In this document: piece by piece, positions 17,006 through 25,251 of the stretch
How positions within the stretch are numbered: the stretch's first letter is position 1
Layout of the letters: each line of letters starts with the position of its first letter
NCBI RefSeq assembly: GCF_000424145.1
Contig: NZ_AUJI01000032.1
Coordinates: forward strand, 1-64,000
Reading direction: 5' to 3'
Source: Butyrivibrio sp. AC2005
GTDB taxonomy: Bacteria > Bacillota > Clostridia > Lachnospirales > Lachnospiraceae
DNA: 64,000 bases
The notes under the pieces: model-generated
Told to the model about the DNA's origin: nothing
Databases searched by the model: none
The model's input: the letters and a program-made list of their open reading frames with translations, nothing else
Translations under genes and position numbers: made by a program

Positions 17006-17042
17006 CTAAGCTATAGAAAACTTGCAGGTTTCAGCTTCATGT

Positions 17043-17059
17043 TTTATCAACCACGAGTT
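17043..17059 (+). repeat. 17-bp direct repeat, copy 2
   Basis: This is identical to 14776-14792. The two copies bracket the regulator, phosphoesterase and tRNA array. Confidence 0.55.
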
Positions 17060-17229
17060 AACTGACAGTCAGTATTTATAGGGATATCATTTAATTAATT
17101 GGATTGTGCGCCGTCACATTAATACGGAGGTGGTGTGAAAATCAGATGGTGTCCACCTATCGGGCGTCGCCGTAACAGTCGGATTTACAAGATTTGGGAA
17201 AATAAGTATAGCAGGGAGAGATGATAGAA

Positions 17230-17874
17230 ATGCGTTTTGATGAGATGGACAAAAAGATGCGTGTTTACGAGCAGTCTTTAGATCAGGTATTGCTTCCAGA
17301 TATTTATATGGTGGCAAGGCTTGATGGCAGAGGCTTTACAAGACTTACTAAGGAAGTCTGTCATTTTGAAGAACCATTTGATGAAAAGTTTAGAGATATG
17401 ATGGTGAAAACAACAAAAACTCTCATGGATTGCGGATTCAGAGTGGTATACGCCTATACAGAAAGCGATGAGATTTCATTATTGTTTGCGGCAGATGAAG
17501 ATACATTCGGCAGAAAAGTGCGCAAGTATAATTCAACTCTTGCTGCTGAAGCAAGCGCTGTCTTTTCACTTGAACTTGGGATGGCGGCTACATTTGACTG
17601 TAGAATGGTGCCTCTTCCGAATTCGGAGAGAGTTGAGGATTACTTCAGATGGCGTCAGGAAGATGCTAACAGAAACGCTCTTAATTCACATTGTTACTGG
17701 ATGCTCCGAAAGGAGGGAGTATCAGTTCATAAAGCTACGTCAGAGTTGAAGGGAAAAGGTGTCGCTTATAAAAATGAGCTGCTTTTCAGCAGAGGAATCA
17801 ACTATGATAAGTTGCCCTCATGGCAGAAACGAGGCGTAGGTATGTGGATGGAAGTGTGTCGGAGGAAAAGATGA
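17230..17874 (+). CDS. Thg1-like 3'-5' nucleotidyltransferase (tRNA 5'-end repair), C-terminus lost
   Basis: A 214-residue protein with the Thg1 signatures ARLDGRGFTRLTK (D32, G33) and YTESDEISLLF (D80, E81), which bind the two metals, plus KGVAYKNELLF. Bacterial Thg1-like proteins add nucleotides in the 3'-5' direction to rebuild truncated tRNA 5' ends; classical Thg1 adds G-1 to tRNA-His. ATG 17230 is preferred to 17221, which lies too close to AGGGAG. The protein stops just after WQKRGVG: the last ~12 residues are out-of-family, and 30-40 C-terminal residues seem missing because the gene is spliced into the next one. Confidence 0.85.
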   Translation: MRFDEMDKKMRVYEQSLDQVLLPDIYMVARLDGRGFTRLTKEVCHFEEPFDEKFRDMMVKTTKTLMDCGFRVVYAYTESDEISLLFAADEDTFGRKVRKYNSTLAAEASAVFSLELGMAATFDCRMVPLPNSERVEDYFRWRQEDANRNALNSHCYWMLRKEGVSVHKATSELKGKGVAYKNELLFSRGINYDKLPSWQKRGVGMWMEVCRRKR

Positions 17875-17881
17875 GTTCCAT

Positions 17882-18808
17882 GTGGGAGATTTGGTCGTCT
17901 GTTTCGAGATAGATTCGTTTCTCCCTGTATGTGAGGAGTTTGAATTCCTAAGGAAGAGCTCTTACAAAAATAATGATTTCATGGGTGAAGGATTCAGGCT
18001 AAAGACTATGAAGTTCAGGGGAGAGATATCACAGGGGCTTTGCCTTGGAATTGATAAACTCCCTAAGCTTCAGGGGATGAGCCTTGAAGAAGGAGTGGAT
18101 GTGACGGAAATCCTTGGAGTTCGCGAGTGGGAAATGCCTGAGAGGGCAGGATCCGGAGGAACCATGATAGGAGACAGGCCCGGATATATACCCAAGACTG
18201 ATGAGACAAGAATACAGTCAGCTCCGGAGCTGCTTAATGAGTTTAAGGGGCTGCCTTATTACATAACAACCAAGATGGATGGTTCAAGCCATTCCATAGG
18301 TGTAAGGGACGGAGAAATTTCTTTTACCGGCCATAACTTCACTTATAAGGATGACGGAAAGTCAGCGTTTGTGGAGCATGTAAAAACAGCAGGTATTCCA
18401 GAAAAGATGAAGGCATATGCAGAGGAACATGGACTGAGCTCTTTGGTTCTCCAGGGAGAATGGTGCGGGGAAGGAATACAGAAGAACAGACTTAGGCTTA
18501 AGAAGCCAGAGTGGTTTGTATTTACGGCAAGAGCTGATGATAAGAGAACTGACCTGGCAACGCTTAAGGAAATCTGCAGATATGTCGGATGTCAGATGGT
18601 TCCAGTGGAAGAGGAAGGCGATGATCTCTTAGCAAAGTATCCTGATGAGGCGGCTCTATTAGCAAGGGCAGAAGGTGTTGGATACAATGGGACAATAAGA
18701 GAGGGAATAGTAATAAGGACTGTTACGCCTGTTCACTCTTATACACTTAGCGGGCCTTTATCAATGAAAGTAATAAACAACAAGTATCTAATGAAAAATG
18801 ATGAGTGA
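17882..18808 (+). CDS. RNA ligase, DRB0094/DraRnl (Rnl5-like) family, N-terminus shortened
   Basis: A 308-residue ATP-dependent RNA ligase. The motifs are KMDGS with nucleophile K131 (motif I), EGIVIR (274-279, motif IV) and MKVINNKYL (motif V). An N-terminal OB-like part (FEIDSFLPV...FRGEISQGLCL) is typical of DraRnl relatives. In-frame, family-like sequence (GWKCVGGKDEFHV) is readable upstream of GTG 17882 from about 17846, so the annotated start is forced by a truncated 5' end. The enzyme seals nicked RNA with a 3'-OH and 5'-phosphate. The catalytic domain is intact. Confidence 0.85.
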   Translation: MGDLVVCFEIDSFLPVCEEFEFLRKSSYKNNDFMGEGFRLKTMKFRGEISQGLCLGIDKLPKLQGMSLEEGVDVTEILGVREWEMPERAGSGGTMIGDRPGYIPKTDETRIQSAPELLNEFKGLPYYITTKMDGSSHSIGVRDGEISFTGHNFTYKDDGKSAFVEHVKTAGIPEKMKAYAEEHGLSSLVLQGEWCGEGIQKNRLRLKKPEWFVFTARADDKRTDLATLKEICRYVGCQMVPVEEEGDDLLAKYPDEAALLARAEGVGYNGTIREGIVIRTVTPVHSYTLSGPLSMKVINNKYLMKNDE

Positions 18809-18826
18809 TCATAGACAGGAGGCAGC

Positions 18827-19414
18827 ATGATATCAACATTATATGAACCATTCAGGCACTGGTCAGAAAACGGATCTGTTTATATTTTGTCTGATACACA
18901 TTTTAAAGATGCTGACTGTAAGCTAATGGATCCTGATTGGATAGAACCAGATGAACAGGTCAATATCCTGAATTCCGTGATCATGAAAAATGACACATTT
19001 GTCTGCCTTGGAGATGTTGGAAATCCTGGATATATAAAGAAGCTCAGGGTCAGAAAGAAGATACTGCTTCTTGGGAACCATGACAGAAGGGGAGATTACA
19101 TTGGGCTTTTTGATGAGATATATTCTGGTCCGCTATTTATTGCTGACAAGATCCTTTTGTCACATGAGCCGGTATATGGACTTCCGTGGTGTCTAAACAT
19201 TCATGGTCATGACCACAGTAACATGGAGATGTACAAGGAAGGCTGCAAGCATTTAAACCTTGCAGCCAATGTATGCGGATATACTCCGGTCAATCTTGGA
19301 AAACTGATAAAAGACGGGATTCTGTCTGATATAGACAGCATACACAGGATCACGATTGACCATGCAGTGGAGAAGAAAGAAAAGAAGTGGATTAGTAAAG
19401 AGACACAGCAATGA
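18827..19414 (+). CDS. Calcineurin-like metallophosphoesterase (second)
   Basis: A 195-residue phosphoesterase with SDTHF, GDVGN, LLGNHD, LSHEP and HGHDHS motifs, all metal ligands present. The overlap ATGA couples it to the downstream Rnl1-like ligase. In RNA-repair gene clusters such phosphoesterases are thought to heal broken RNA ends (removal of 3'-phosphate or 2',3'-cyclic phosphate) before ligation. That function is inferred here from the neighbours. Confidence 0.8.
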   Translation: MISTLYEPFRHWSENGSVYILSDTHFKDADCKLMDPDWIEPDEQVNILNSVIMKNDTFVCLGDVGNPGYIKKLRVRKKILLLGNHDRRGDYIGLFDEIYSGPLFIADKILLSHEPVYGLPWCLNIHGHDHSNMEMYKEGCKHLNLAANVCGYTPVNLGKLIKDGILSDIDSIHRITIDHAVEKKEKKWISKETQQ

Positions 19415-20523
19415 AATCGAAGATATTAGAGTTTATAGAAAATAATACAGATAGCTGGGAAGAAAAGCTGAATAAAAGGCTCATTAGGATAAGCCGTAAT
19501 GGTGATTTGGCTTGCTTTAAGTATATGGCAGAAGCTGATTTCTCAGATCCACTGGTATGTGAAGCAAGAGGAATCATGATCGATGTGGTTCAGCTTTCTG
19601 TGGTCTGCTGGCCGTTTGATAAGTTTTTTAATGTACAGGAACAGTATGCTGTAGATATCGACTGGAATAGCGCCAGGGTGCTGGAAAAAATAGATGGCTC
19701 TATGATAAAGCTTTTCTGGTACAAAGGTGCATGGAGATTTGCAACAAGCTCCACTTGCGATGCAGGAAATGCTCCTGTTCCGGGATATAAGGATCTGAGT
19801 TATGCAGATATCATTAACAAGGCAGAGAATATAGCGGAGATACCATTTGATAAGCTGAATAAGGATTACACATACGTTTTTGAATTGGTATCTCCATTTA
19901 CTCCGGTTGTCATCAGATATGATGTGACTCTTTTATTCTTTCTTGCAGCAAGGAATAACAAGACCGGTGAAGAGGCTGATAATGAACTGCCAGAGTTCAA
20001 AAAGCCTGAAAGCTATCTGCTTACTACACTTAAAGATTGCATGGAGGCTGCAGATAATCTGAATGACGGAGAAGATATTGAAAAAGAAGGCTTTGTGGTA
20101 GTGGATGCGAAACATAACAGGGTAAAGATAAAATCACCTGCTTATGTAGCAATGCACAGAATGGCTACTAACAGAGTGTTTACTGCAAAAAGGATGGCGG
20201 AGCTTTTCTGTAGCGGAGAAGATTTTTACAAGCTGGCCAAGGACTTCCCGGAAGATGCACATATAATCAAGTATTATGACTGGCAGTTTGCAGAACTTAA
20301 GGCTAGGGCCGAGGATATGATGCTATATACAAGGCGTCTGTATGAAGAATACGATCATGACAGAAAAGCGGTTGCGATGATGATTAAGGACTCACCATAT
20401 GCATGGGCGGGATTTAAGGCGATCGGTAACGAGAAAGATATCGATGACATAATGAAACTGGTTGTTCCTTCCAGTGCAGAGAAATTAATATCAGAGTACT
20501 CGTACGCCAATAATTTACTTTAG
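19411..20523 (+). CDS. T4 Rnl1-like RNA ligase
   Basis: A 370-residue nucleotidyltransferase. Motif I is EKIDGS (92-97, nucleophile K93), preceded by the Rnl1-type CEARGIMID (50-58). YVFELVSP is near motif IIIa, EGFVVVD (226-232) is motif IV and VKIKSP (238-243) is motif V. A helical C-terminal domain follows. T4 Rnl1 reseals tRNA cut in the anticodon loop by host nucleases, and this protein probably does a similar job. It is in a tight run with the phosphoesterase and the PARG gene 9 bases later. Confidence 0.85.
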   Translation: MKSKILEFIENNTDSWEEKLNKRLIRISRNGDLACFKYMAEADFSDPLVCEARGIMIDVVQLSVVCWPFDKFFNVQEQYAVDIDWNSARVLEKIDGSMIKLFWYKGAWRFATSSTCDAGNAPVPGYKDLSYADIINKAENIAEIPFDKLNKDYTYVFELVSPFTPVVIRYDVTLLFFLAARNNKTGEEADNELPEFKKPESYLLTTLKDCMEAADNLNDGEDIEKEGFVVVDAKHNRVKIKSPAYVAMHRMATNRVFTAKRMAELFCSGEDFYKLAKDFPEDAHIIKYYDWQFAELKARAEDMMLYTRRLYEEYDHDRKAVAMMIKDSPYAWAGFKAIGNEKDIDDIMKLVVPSSAEKLISEYSYANNLL

Positions 20524-20531
20524 GAGGAAAA

Positions 20532-21368
20532 ATGGGACGAGATGAGAATGTCATTATCTTCAGAGACACAGAGAAGATGTGCAATGAGAACAGCAGGCTT
20601 AAAGAATCTATAAGGAAGGCGAGAGATGGTCAGAAACTGATTCTGGCTGGAGAGCCATTGCCCTCTTTTGACAGAAGTAGATATACAGACAGGGTCAGCC
20701 TTACTGTATCTAAGAAAAGAACTTTAGAGGCTGCGGCAGCTTATAAAAACATGAGAGTTGCTGTTCATAATTTCGCTTCTGCCACAAATCCTGGTGGAGG
20801 TGTAACTAAAGGGTCTACAGCACAGGAAGAATGCCTGTGCAGATGCTCTGCTTTGTATGAAATGCTTAATACGAAGAAAATGTGGGATGGTTTCTATAAT
20901 CCGCATAGAGCTGCTTCTGATCCGGTTCATAATGATGACATAATATACACTCCGGGAGTTGTGGTGTTTAAGACGGACACAGCAGCTCCTGTTACCATGC
21001 CTGAATCGGAGTGGTATGAGGTCGATGTTATTACCTGTGCAGCTCCCAATTTGAGGGATAATCCAAGCAATCCATATAACCAGAATGATGGAATGAGAAA
21101 AGTGAAAATTTCAGATAAAGAGCTACTGGAGATTCATGAGAAGAGGCTGAGACGTATATTGGATGTTGCTGCATATAATGATGACGAAGTAGTTGTACTG
21201 GGAGCTTTTGGATGTGGAGCATTTCAAAACAAACCTGATGTTGTTGCAAGGGCTGCAGCGAATGTTATAGGAGATTATCTGAATGCATTTAGGATTATTG
21301 AATTTGCAGTATATTGCAGTCCCAGAGATTTAAGGAATTATGATGTGTTTAAGAGGGCAATCCATTAG
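20532..21368 (+). CDS. Bacterial-type poly(ADP-ribose) glycohydrolase (TIGR02452 family)
   Basis: A 278-residue macro-like protein with the PARG signature GGG(88-90)-x7-QEE(98-100), preceded by NFASATNPG, and the ribose-binding loop VLGAFGCGAFQNKPDVVA. All catalytic residues are present. It removes ADP-ribose groups from proteins or nucleic acids. Its place directly after two RNA ligases suggests it clears ADP-ribosylated RNA or protein adducts before repair, which is an inference. AGGAGG precedes the ATG. Confidence 0.85.
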   Translation: MGRDENVIIFRDTEKMCNENSRLKESIRKARDGQKLILAGEPLPSFDRSRYTDRVSLTVSKKRTLEAAAAYKNMRVAVHNFASATNPGGGVTKGSTAQEECLCRCSALYEMLNTKKMWDGFYNPHRAASDPVHNDDIIYTPGVVVFKTDTAAPVTMPESEWYEVDVITCAAPNLRDNPSNPYNQNDGMRKVKISDKELLEIHEKRLRRILDVAAYNDDEVVVLGAFGCGAFQNKPDVVARAAANVIGDYLNAFRIIEFAVYCSPRDLRNYDVFKRAIH

Positions 21369-21498
21369 AGGACTTACATGATGAACTGAGTGGAGAATTA
21401 GCTATTTTATGGCTTTGAAACTCGACATATACTACGCTAACGTTCTTGACGAAAAGAAGAGAATATGTTATATATAACATAATGAGAGGGGAGACAAT

Positions 21499-21864
21499 TT
21501 GTCTGGTTTTCAAGTAAATTTTTATAGAGACATAGACGGCAGTAAGCCTGTTGGATTATTTATTAGGACTTTGGATGTAAAGATGAAGGCCAAGGTTGTG
21601 GCTAATCTTCACTTGCTTGAGGAGTATGGCAATCTTGCTAGAGAACCTCTTTCAAAAGAGCTGGAAGATGGTATATTTGAATTACGTAGTGGTGAAGGAA
21701 ATAACATAGTCAGGATATTGTATTTCTTTGATAAGGGGCAAATCATAATTGCCACTAATGGTTTTGTTAAAAAACAACAGAAAACACCTAGAGGTGAAAT
21801 AGATTTAGCTAAGCAGAGAAGAACCGACTACCATAGTAGGAAGGAGGCGGGAACGTATGAGTGA
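21499..21864 (+). CDS. HigB/RelE-type toxin (Gp49-like)
   Basis: A 121-residue RelE-superfamily mRNA interferase (LSKELEDGIFELRSGEGNNIVRILYFF). It starts at TTG 21499 behind GAGGGGAG. It overlaps the HTH antitoxin gene by 8 bases, the usual toxin-first HigBA order. TTG plus overlap implies low, coupled expression. Confidence 0.85.
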   Translation: MSGFQVNFYRDIDGSKPVGLFIRTLDVKMKAKVVANLHLLEEYGNLAREPLSKELEDGIFELRSGEGNNIVRILYFFDKGQIIIATNGFVKKQQKTPRGEIDLAKQRRTDYHSRKEAGTYE

Positions 21865-22147
21865 TCTTCAGGAATTGACCAATGAACTTATGCAGGATCC
21901 TGAGTTTAAAAGTGAATATGAGGCACTTCAACCAGAAATGGATATTACAAGAGCGATACTTGATGCAAGAATCCATGCGGGTATGACTCAGTTGGAATTG
22001 TCAGAGAAGAGCGGTATAAGTCAAGCGGACATAAGCAGATTGGAGAAGGGTACAAGAAATCCTAGCATTGCGCTTCTTAAACGCCTTGCTGAAGCTATGG
22101 ACAGTACTTTAAAAATAGAGTTTGTTCCTAAAAAAATGGTAAGATAA
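21857..22147 (+). CDS. HigA-type antitoxin (XRE HTH)
   Basis: A 96-residue protein. The HTH ARIHAGMTQLELSEKSGISQ lies at about 36-55, followed by DISRLEKGTRNPSIALLKRLAEA. It neutralises the toxin and represses the operon. GGAGGCGGG precedes the ATG inside the toxin gene. Confidence 0.85.
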   Translation: MSDLQELTNELMQDPEFKSEYEALQPEMDITRAILDARIHAGMTQLELSEKSGISQADISRLEKGTRNPSIALLKRLAEAMDSTLKIEFVPKKMVR

Positions 22148-22257
22148 TAACTTGTTTGGCTTTATGTCAAGATAGAGGTTATAAGAGGAATTAGATCTAT
22201 TTCTTCTTACGATTAGATAAGAGTAGCCCTGCAAGCAGTGTAAACGGAGGTTGAGGC

Positions 22258-22374
22258 ATGAGCAGTATAAAATACCATTCAGGAGATATAACTAAACTTA
22301 AGGTGGATGCAATTGTTAATGCAGCAAATTCAGGTCTGCTTGGCGGAGGCGGAGTGGACGGAGCGATACAATAA
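22258..22374 (+). pseudogene. Macro-domain ADP-ribose deacetylase, N-terminal fragment
   Basis: A 38-residue open frame behind CGGAGG reads the first third of a YmdB-like macro domain ([23 protein letters not shown]) and then stops. The adenine/ribose loop is present but the rest of the fold is missing. A 3' deletion at about 22370 explains it. It is the second macro-fold gene within 2 kb. Confidence 0.8.
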
Positions 22375-22392
22375 GGACAAATAGAATTATTC

Positions 22393-22422
22393 GGGCTCTG
22401 AAGCAGTAATGCTTTAGAGCTC
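22393..22422 (+). terminator. Hairpin after the macro fragment
   Basis: A 12-bp stem with G-T pairs (22393-22404 with 22411-22422) and a 6-base loop, followed by AATTTAT; a weak terminator. Confidence 0.5.
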
Positions 22423-22511
22423 AATTTATGTATAATAGAGATTGAAAGTTCAAAATTATCTTAAAGTATAAAGAACAAAATAGTTAAAAACATAATGTTG
22501 AAGGAAAACCG

Positions 22512-23429
22512 ATGTTTTATTTGATTAAGGAAATGCTGGAAGAAGTTACAGCAGAAGAGATAAAGAACGCAAAAGATCAGTATGTTGCAATTCTTACATT
22601 TGAGGAATGGAGGAATTGTAGTGGCATATTTGATATGGGAATTGATATGGATATAGAAGATAAAGATATCCTGACTACAAAGGCAGAGGTGAATTATGAC
22701 TCACTTACAGGTTCATTTGTAATTCCTGATAGAACCAACATGTCAGGAGAGAGTAGCAGATTTGCCTTTGCTCTTGATGAAAAGGGAATCGTATTTATCG
22801 ATGATTCCGGTGCTGCAGCAAAACTGATAAAAAGGATTAAAAACACTAAGAAATGGCGTATGCCTTCCCTTGAGAGATTTCTTTACGATTTTCTTGACCA
22901 GATTGTGAAGGATGATCTACGACTCATGGAACGTTATGACAAAGAGCTTGATGCCATGGAAAATGCCATACTTAATGAAGATGAAAAAATTGCGTCCGGC
23001 AGAGTTAATGAGATAAGGAGTAATATCAGGGATCTTCGGATTCATTACGAGCAACTTATGGATTTAGGGCAGGAGTTTGAAGAAAATGAGAACAGCTTTT
23101 TCAAGCAGGAAAATATCAGATATTTCAGGCTGTTTCTTAATAGAATGGACAGGCTGCATGATACTTCAACAGCAATCAGGGACTATACCATGCAGATTAG
23201 GGATCTTTACAAGGCCCATCTTGATATAAAACAGAATAGGATAATGACTGTGCTTACAGTAGTTACAACAATATTTCTTCCTTTGACGCTTATAGTTGGA
23301 TGGTATGGAATGAATTTTAGATATATGCCTGAGCTTGAATGGAGATGGGGATATCCTGTGGTTATTGCGATTAGCATTTTAATAGTATTGGTTAGTCTGC
23401 TATTCTTCAGGAAAAAGAAGTGGCTATAA
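22512..23429 (+). CDS. CorA-family divalent cation (Mg2+/Co2+) transporter
   Basis: A 305-residue protein. A cytoplasmic N-terminal domain and a long helix (about 140-240) lead to two membrane segments. The signature YGMNF follows the first one, and the protein ends with a basic FFRKKKWL. It forms pentameric Mg2+ channels in the membrane. It is flanked by truncated genes but is itself complete. Confidence 0.85.
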   Translation: MFYLIKEMLEEVTAEEIKNAKDQYVAILTFEEWRNCSGIFDMGIDMDIEDKDILTTKAEVNYDSLTGSFVIPDRTNMSGESSRFAFALDEKGIVFIDDSGAAAKLIKRIKNTKKWRMPSLERFLYDFLDQIVKDDLRLMERYDKELDAMENAILNEDEKIASGRVNEIRSNIRDLRIHYEQLMDLGQEFEENENSFFKQENIRYFRLFLNRMDRLHDTSTAIRDYTMQIRDLYKAHLDIKQNRIMTVLTVVTTIFLPLTLIVGWYGMNFRYMPELEWRWGYPVVIAISILIVLVSLLFFRKKKWL

Positions 23430-23535
23430 ACAGGAATAAAGGCATATGAATGGCAGGAGGGAGTCATCATCCGCAAAGCGGATTTTAGGATGTTAATATT
23501 GCAGAATAGTATGTTTGATTGAATATTTCAAATAG

Positions 23536-24666
23536 CGTATAAGTGTATTTGAAATCCAATTTACTGTGGGTGATACTTTTTATGCCTATGGTTTTTCTGC
23601 AATACTCAGTCAAAGAAAGATTACTGAGGAATGGTTGTATGAACTTATGCAGGATGGTAGTGCACATCAACTGTTCCTGAGAGAAGGCAGCAATGCACCG
23701 GTTCTTGGCGAAACTGTAAAGCTGTCTGCTTCTGAGAAAAGCAGATTTAGTGTTTATTCGGAGGACTTTGCCGGCCAGGATACACAGCTTTTCTTGACAG
23801 AAATGAACCGCGGAAAGAAGTATCCTGAGAATTCCAAGCTGATATTTTTGGTAGAAGCCTTCAGCTGGATCATGACTAATATCATCGTCATCAATCCAAA
23901 CATTGGTATTTCAAATACTGAAGCATACTATAATGATGAATCGTTGGAGAACATAAGCAAACTGATTCAGACTTTTGATACCGGTGTTACCGAGATAAAA
24001 ACAAGGCAGATTACCATAGATGAGATGGGTAAGATGATCCCCGCAGAGGTTGTTCAGGGAATCTTTTCGCAGTTGAAAGCTCAGCTTCAGATGAGTAACC
24101 TTCCAAGCATTCAGATGACCTGGAGAGTTGAAGGCGGTTTCTTTAATATTCGCATTAAGGAGGGAGAAGAACCTGAGATTTCTACTCTTGTTCTTAAGCA
24201 TGGCAAATCTGTTTTTGACTTTAATTTCTCTGAGGAATCAGATGGAACAAAGAGATTGTTTGATCTGATTGATATGCTCCTTACAGAACGACCTGATACT
24301 GTATTTGTTGTTGATGAGTTGGAGCGCAGTTTGCATCCGAAGCTGACAGAACATTTTCTTAAACTTTTCATGGAAGCTCATGATGGTGTAAGAATGCAAC
24401 TTGTATTTACTACACATGAAGATACAATAATGGATCAGAGTCTTTTCCGTAGTGATGAGATATGGTTCGTTGAAAGAGATGCCGACAATGCCAGCAAGAT
24501 TTATTCTCTGGACAGATTTAAGGAAAGATATGACAAGAAGCTTAGCAAAGCTTATCTTGAAGGAAGATATGGTGCTATTCCTGTGTTCAGGCAGTTTTCT
24601 TTCCGGAAGGGCGCTGAACGTCCGGGGGACGTTCGCCCAGCGCGGACCGAAACGGAGAGGAGATAA
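23536..24666 (+). pseudogene. RloA/AAA15-like ATPase lacking the Walker A region
   Basis: The frame is open from 23536 and family-like from VFEIQFTVGDTFYAYGF onward; GTG 23566 is the first start. The C-terminal half of an overcoming-lysogenization-defect/AAA15 ATPase is present, with Walker B-like VFVVDELERSLHP and FTTHEDTIMD. The first ~100 residues, including the P-loop, are missing. The last ~20 residues come from a hairpin repeat. It pairs with a RloB-like gene, an abortive-infection-type layout that has decayed. Confidence 0.75.
24609..24655 (+). repeat. Hairpin repeat element, copy 2 (REP-like)
   Basis: GCGCTG (24611-24616)/CAGCGC (24638-24643) and AACGTCC (24617-24623)/GGACGTT (24627-24633) have the same loop and 4-base 3' bulge as copy 1 at 4286. 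The A-T/T-A swap in the stem is compensated on both strands. The tail GCGGACCGAAACGGAG is shared. It encodes the end of the ATPase fragment and leads into the next ribosome binding site. Confidence 0.75.
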
Positions 24667-24995
24667 TGAATATGCCTGTGCATACATATACGAACTGGAA
24701 CCAGCGTCCATCAGACCGGGAAGAGCAGATTGAGCCATTCAGGAAGTATTTCTTTATCTGTGAAGGAGCAAACACTGAGACCTTCTACTTTAAGCGTTTG
24801 ATAGATTTAAAGAAAGAGCTTGGAATTCATCCTCTGATAGATATCAGATTATGGGAAAAGACAGAAGAAGACAAAAACATTTCTTTTGCAAAAAGACTTG
24901 TTGATTTCGCGGAAGAGCAAAAGAAGAATCCGGATAATGCATTGGCTAAGAAAAACACCAATATTGAAGAGTTCTTCGATGTTATTGATTGGTAA
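24666..24995 (+). pseudogene. RloB-like protein, N-terminal fragment
   Basis: A 109-residue reading of a RloB family protein. The TOPRIM-like start YFFICEGANTETFYFKRL is intact, but the protein stops about halfway through the family's usual ~200 residues. GAGAGGAG precedes the start. RloA/RloB pairs sit in restriction and abortive-infection loci, and both partners here are truncated. Confidence 0.7.
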
Positions 24996-25000
24996 AACAA

Positions 25001-25046
25001 GGCGTTGCTTAGCAGTATTAATTGCTGTTAAGCGGCGTCTCTTTTT
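25001..25046 (+). terminator. Strong terminator after the RloB fragment
   Basis: A 15-bp stem with G-T pairs (25001-25015 with 25025-25039) is followed by CTCTTTTT. Confidence 0.8.
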
Positions 25047-25078
25047 GATATATTAGAAATAGTTTTGGTGGAGGGAAT

Positions 25079-25243
25079 ATGGTGCAGGAAGATTGGATAT
25101 TGAATTTAGAAGACAATGAGTGGCCGCTCACTACAATTGACCATGACAGAATGATAGCCAGGGCAATAGTAGTGGATGATGAGGGCTGCTTTTATTTTGT
25201 CAGAGCAAACAGAGATGATGATTTTGGTAAGGCAAGGGAGTAA
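25079..25243 (+). pseudogene. NUDIX hydrolase, N-terminal fragment
   Basis: A 54-residue open frame (WPLTTIDHDRMIARAIVV...FYFVRANRDDDFG) resembles the start of a NUDIX protein and ends before the NUDIX box. The ribosome binding site GGTGGAGGG is good. A 3' deletion is likely. Its stop lies 8 bases before the next gene. Confidence 0.55.
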
Positions 25244-25251
25244 GTAAAACT

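Noticed and set aside
17006..17220. A possible tRNA-His gene that might be the substrate of the Thg1-like protein
   Set aside because: No GUG anticodon arm or T arm could be found. The AGGTGG/CCACCT inverted repeat at about 17127-17157 is not a cloverleaf.
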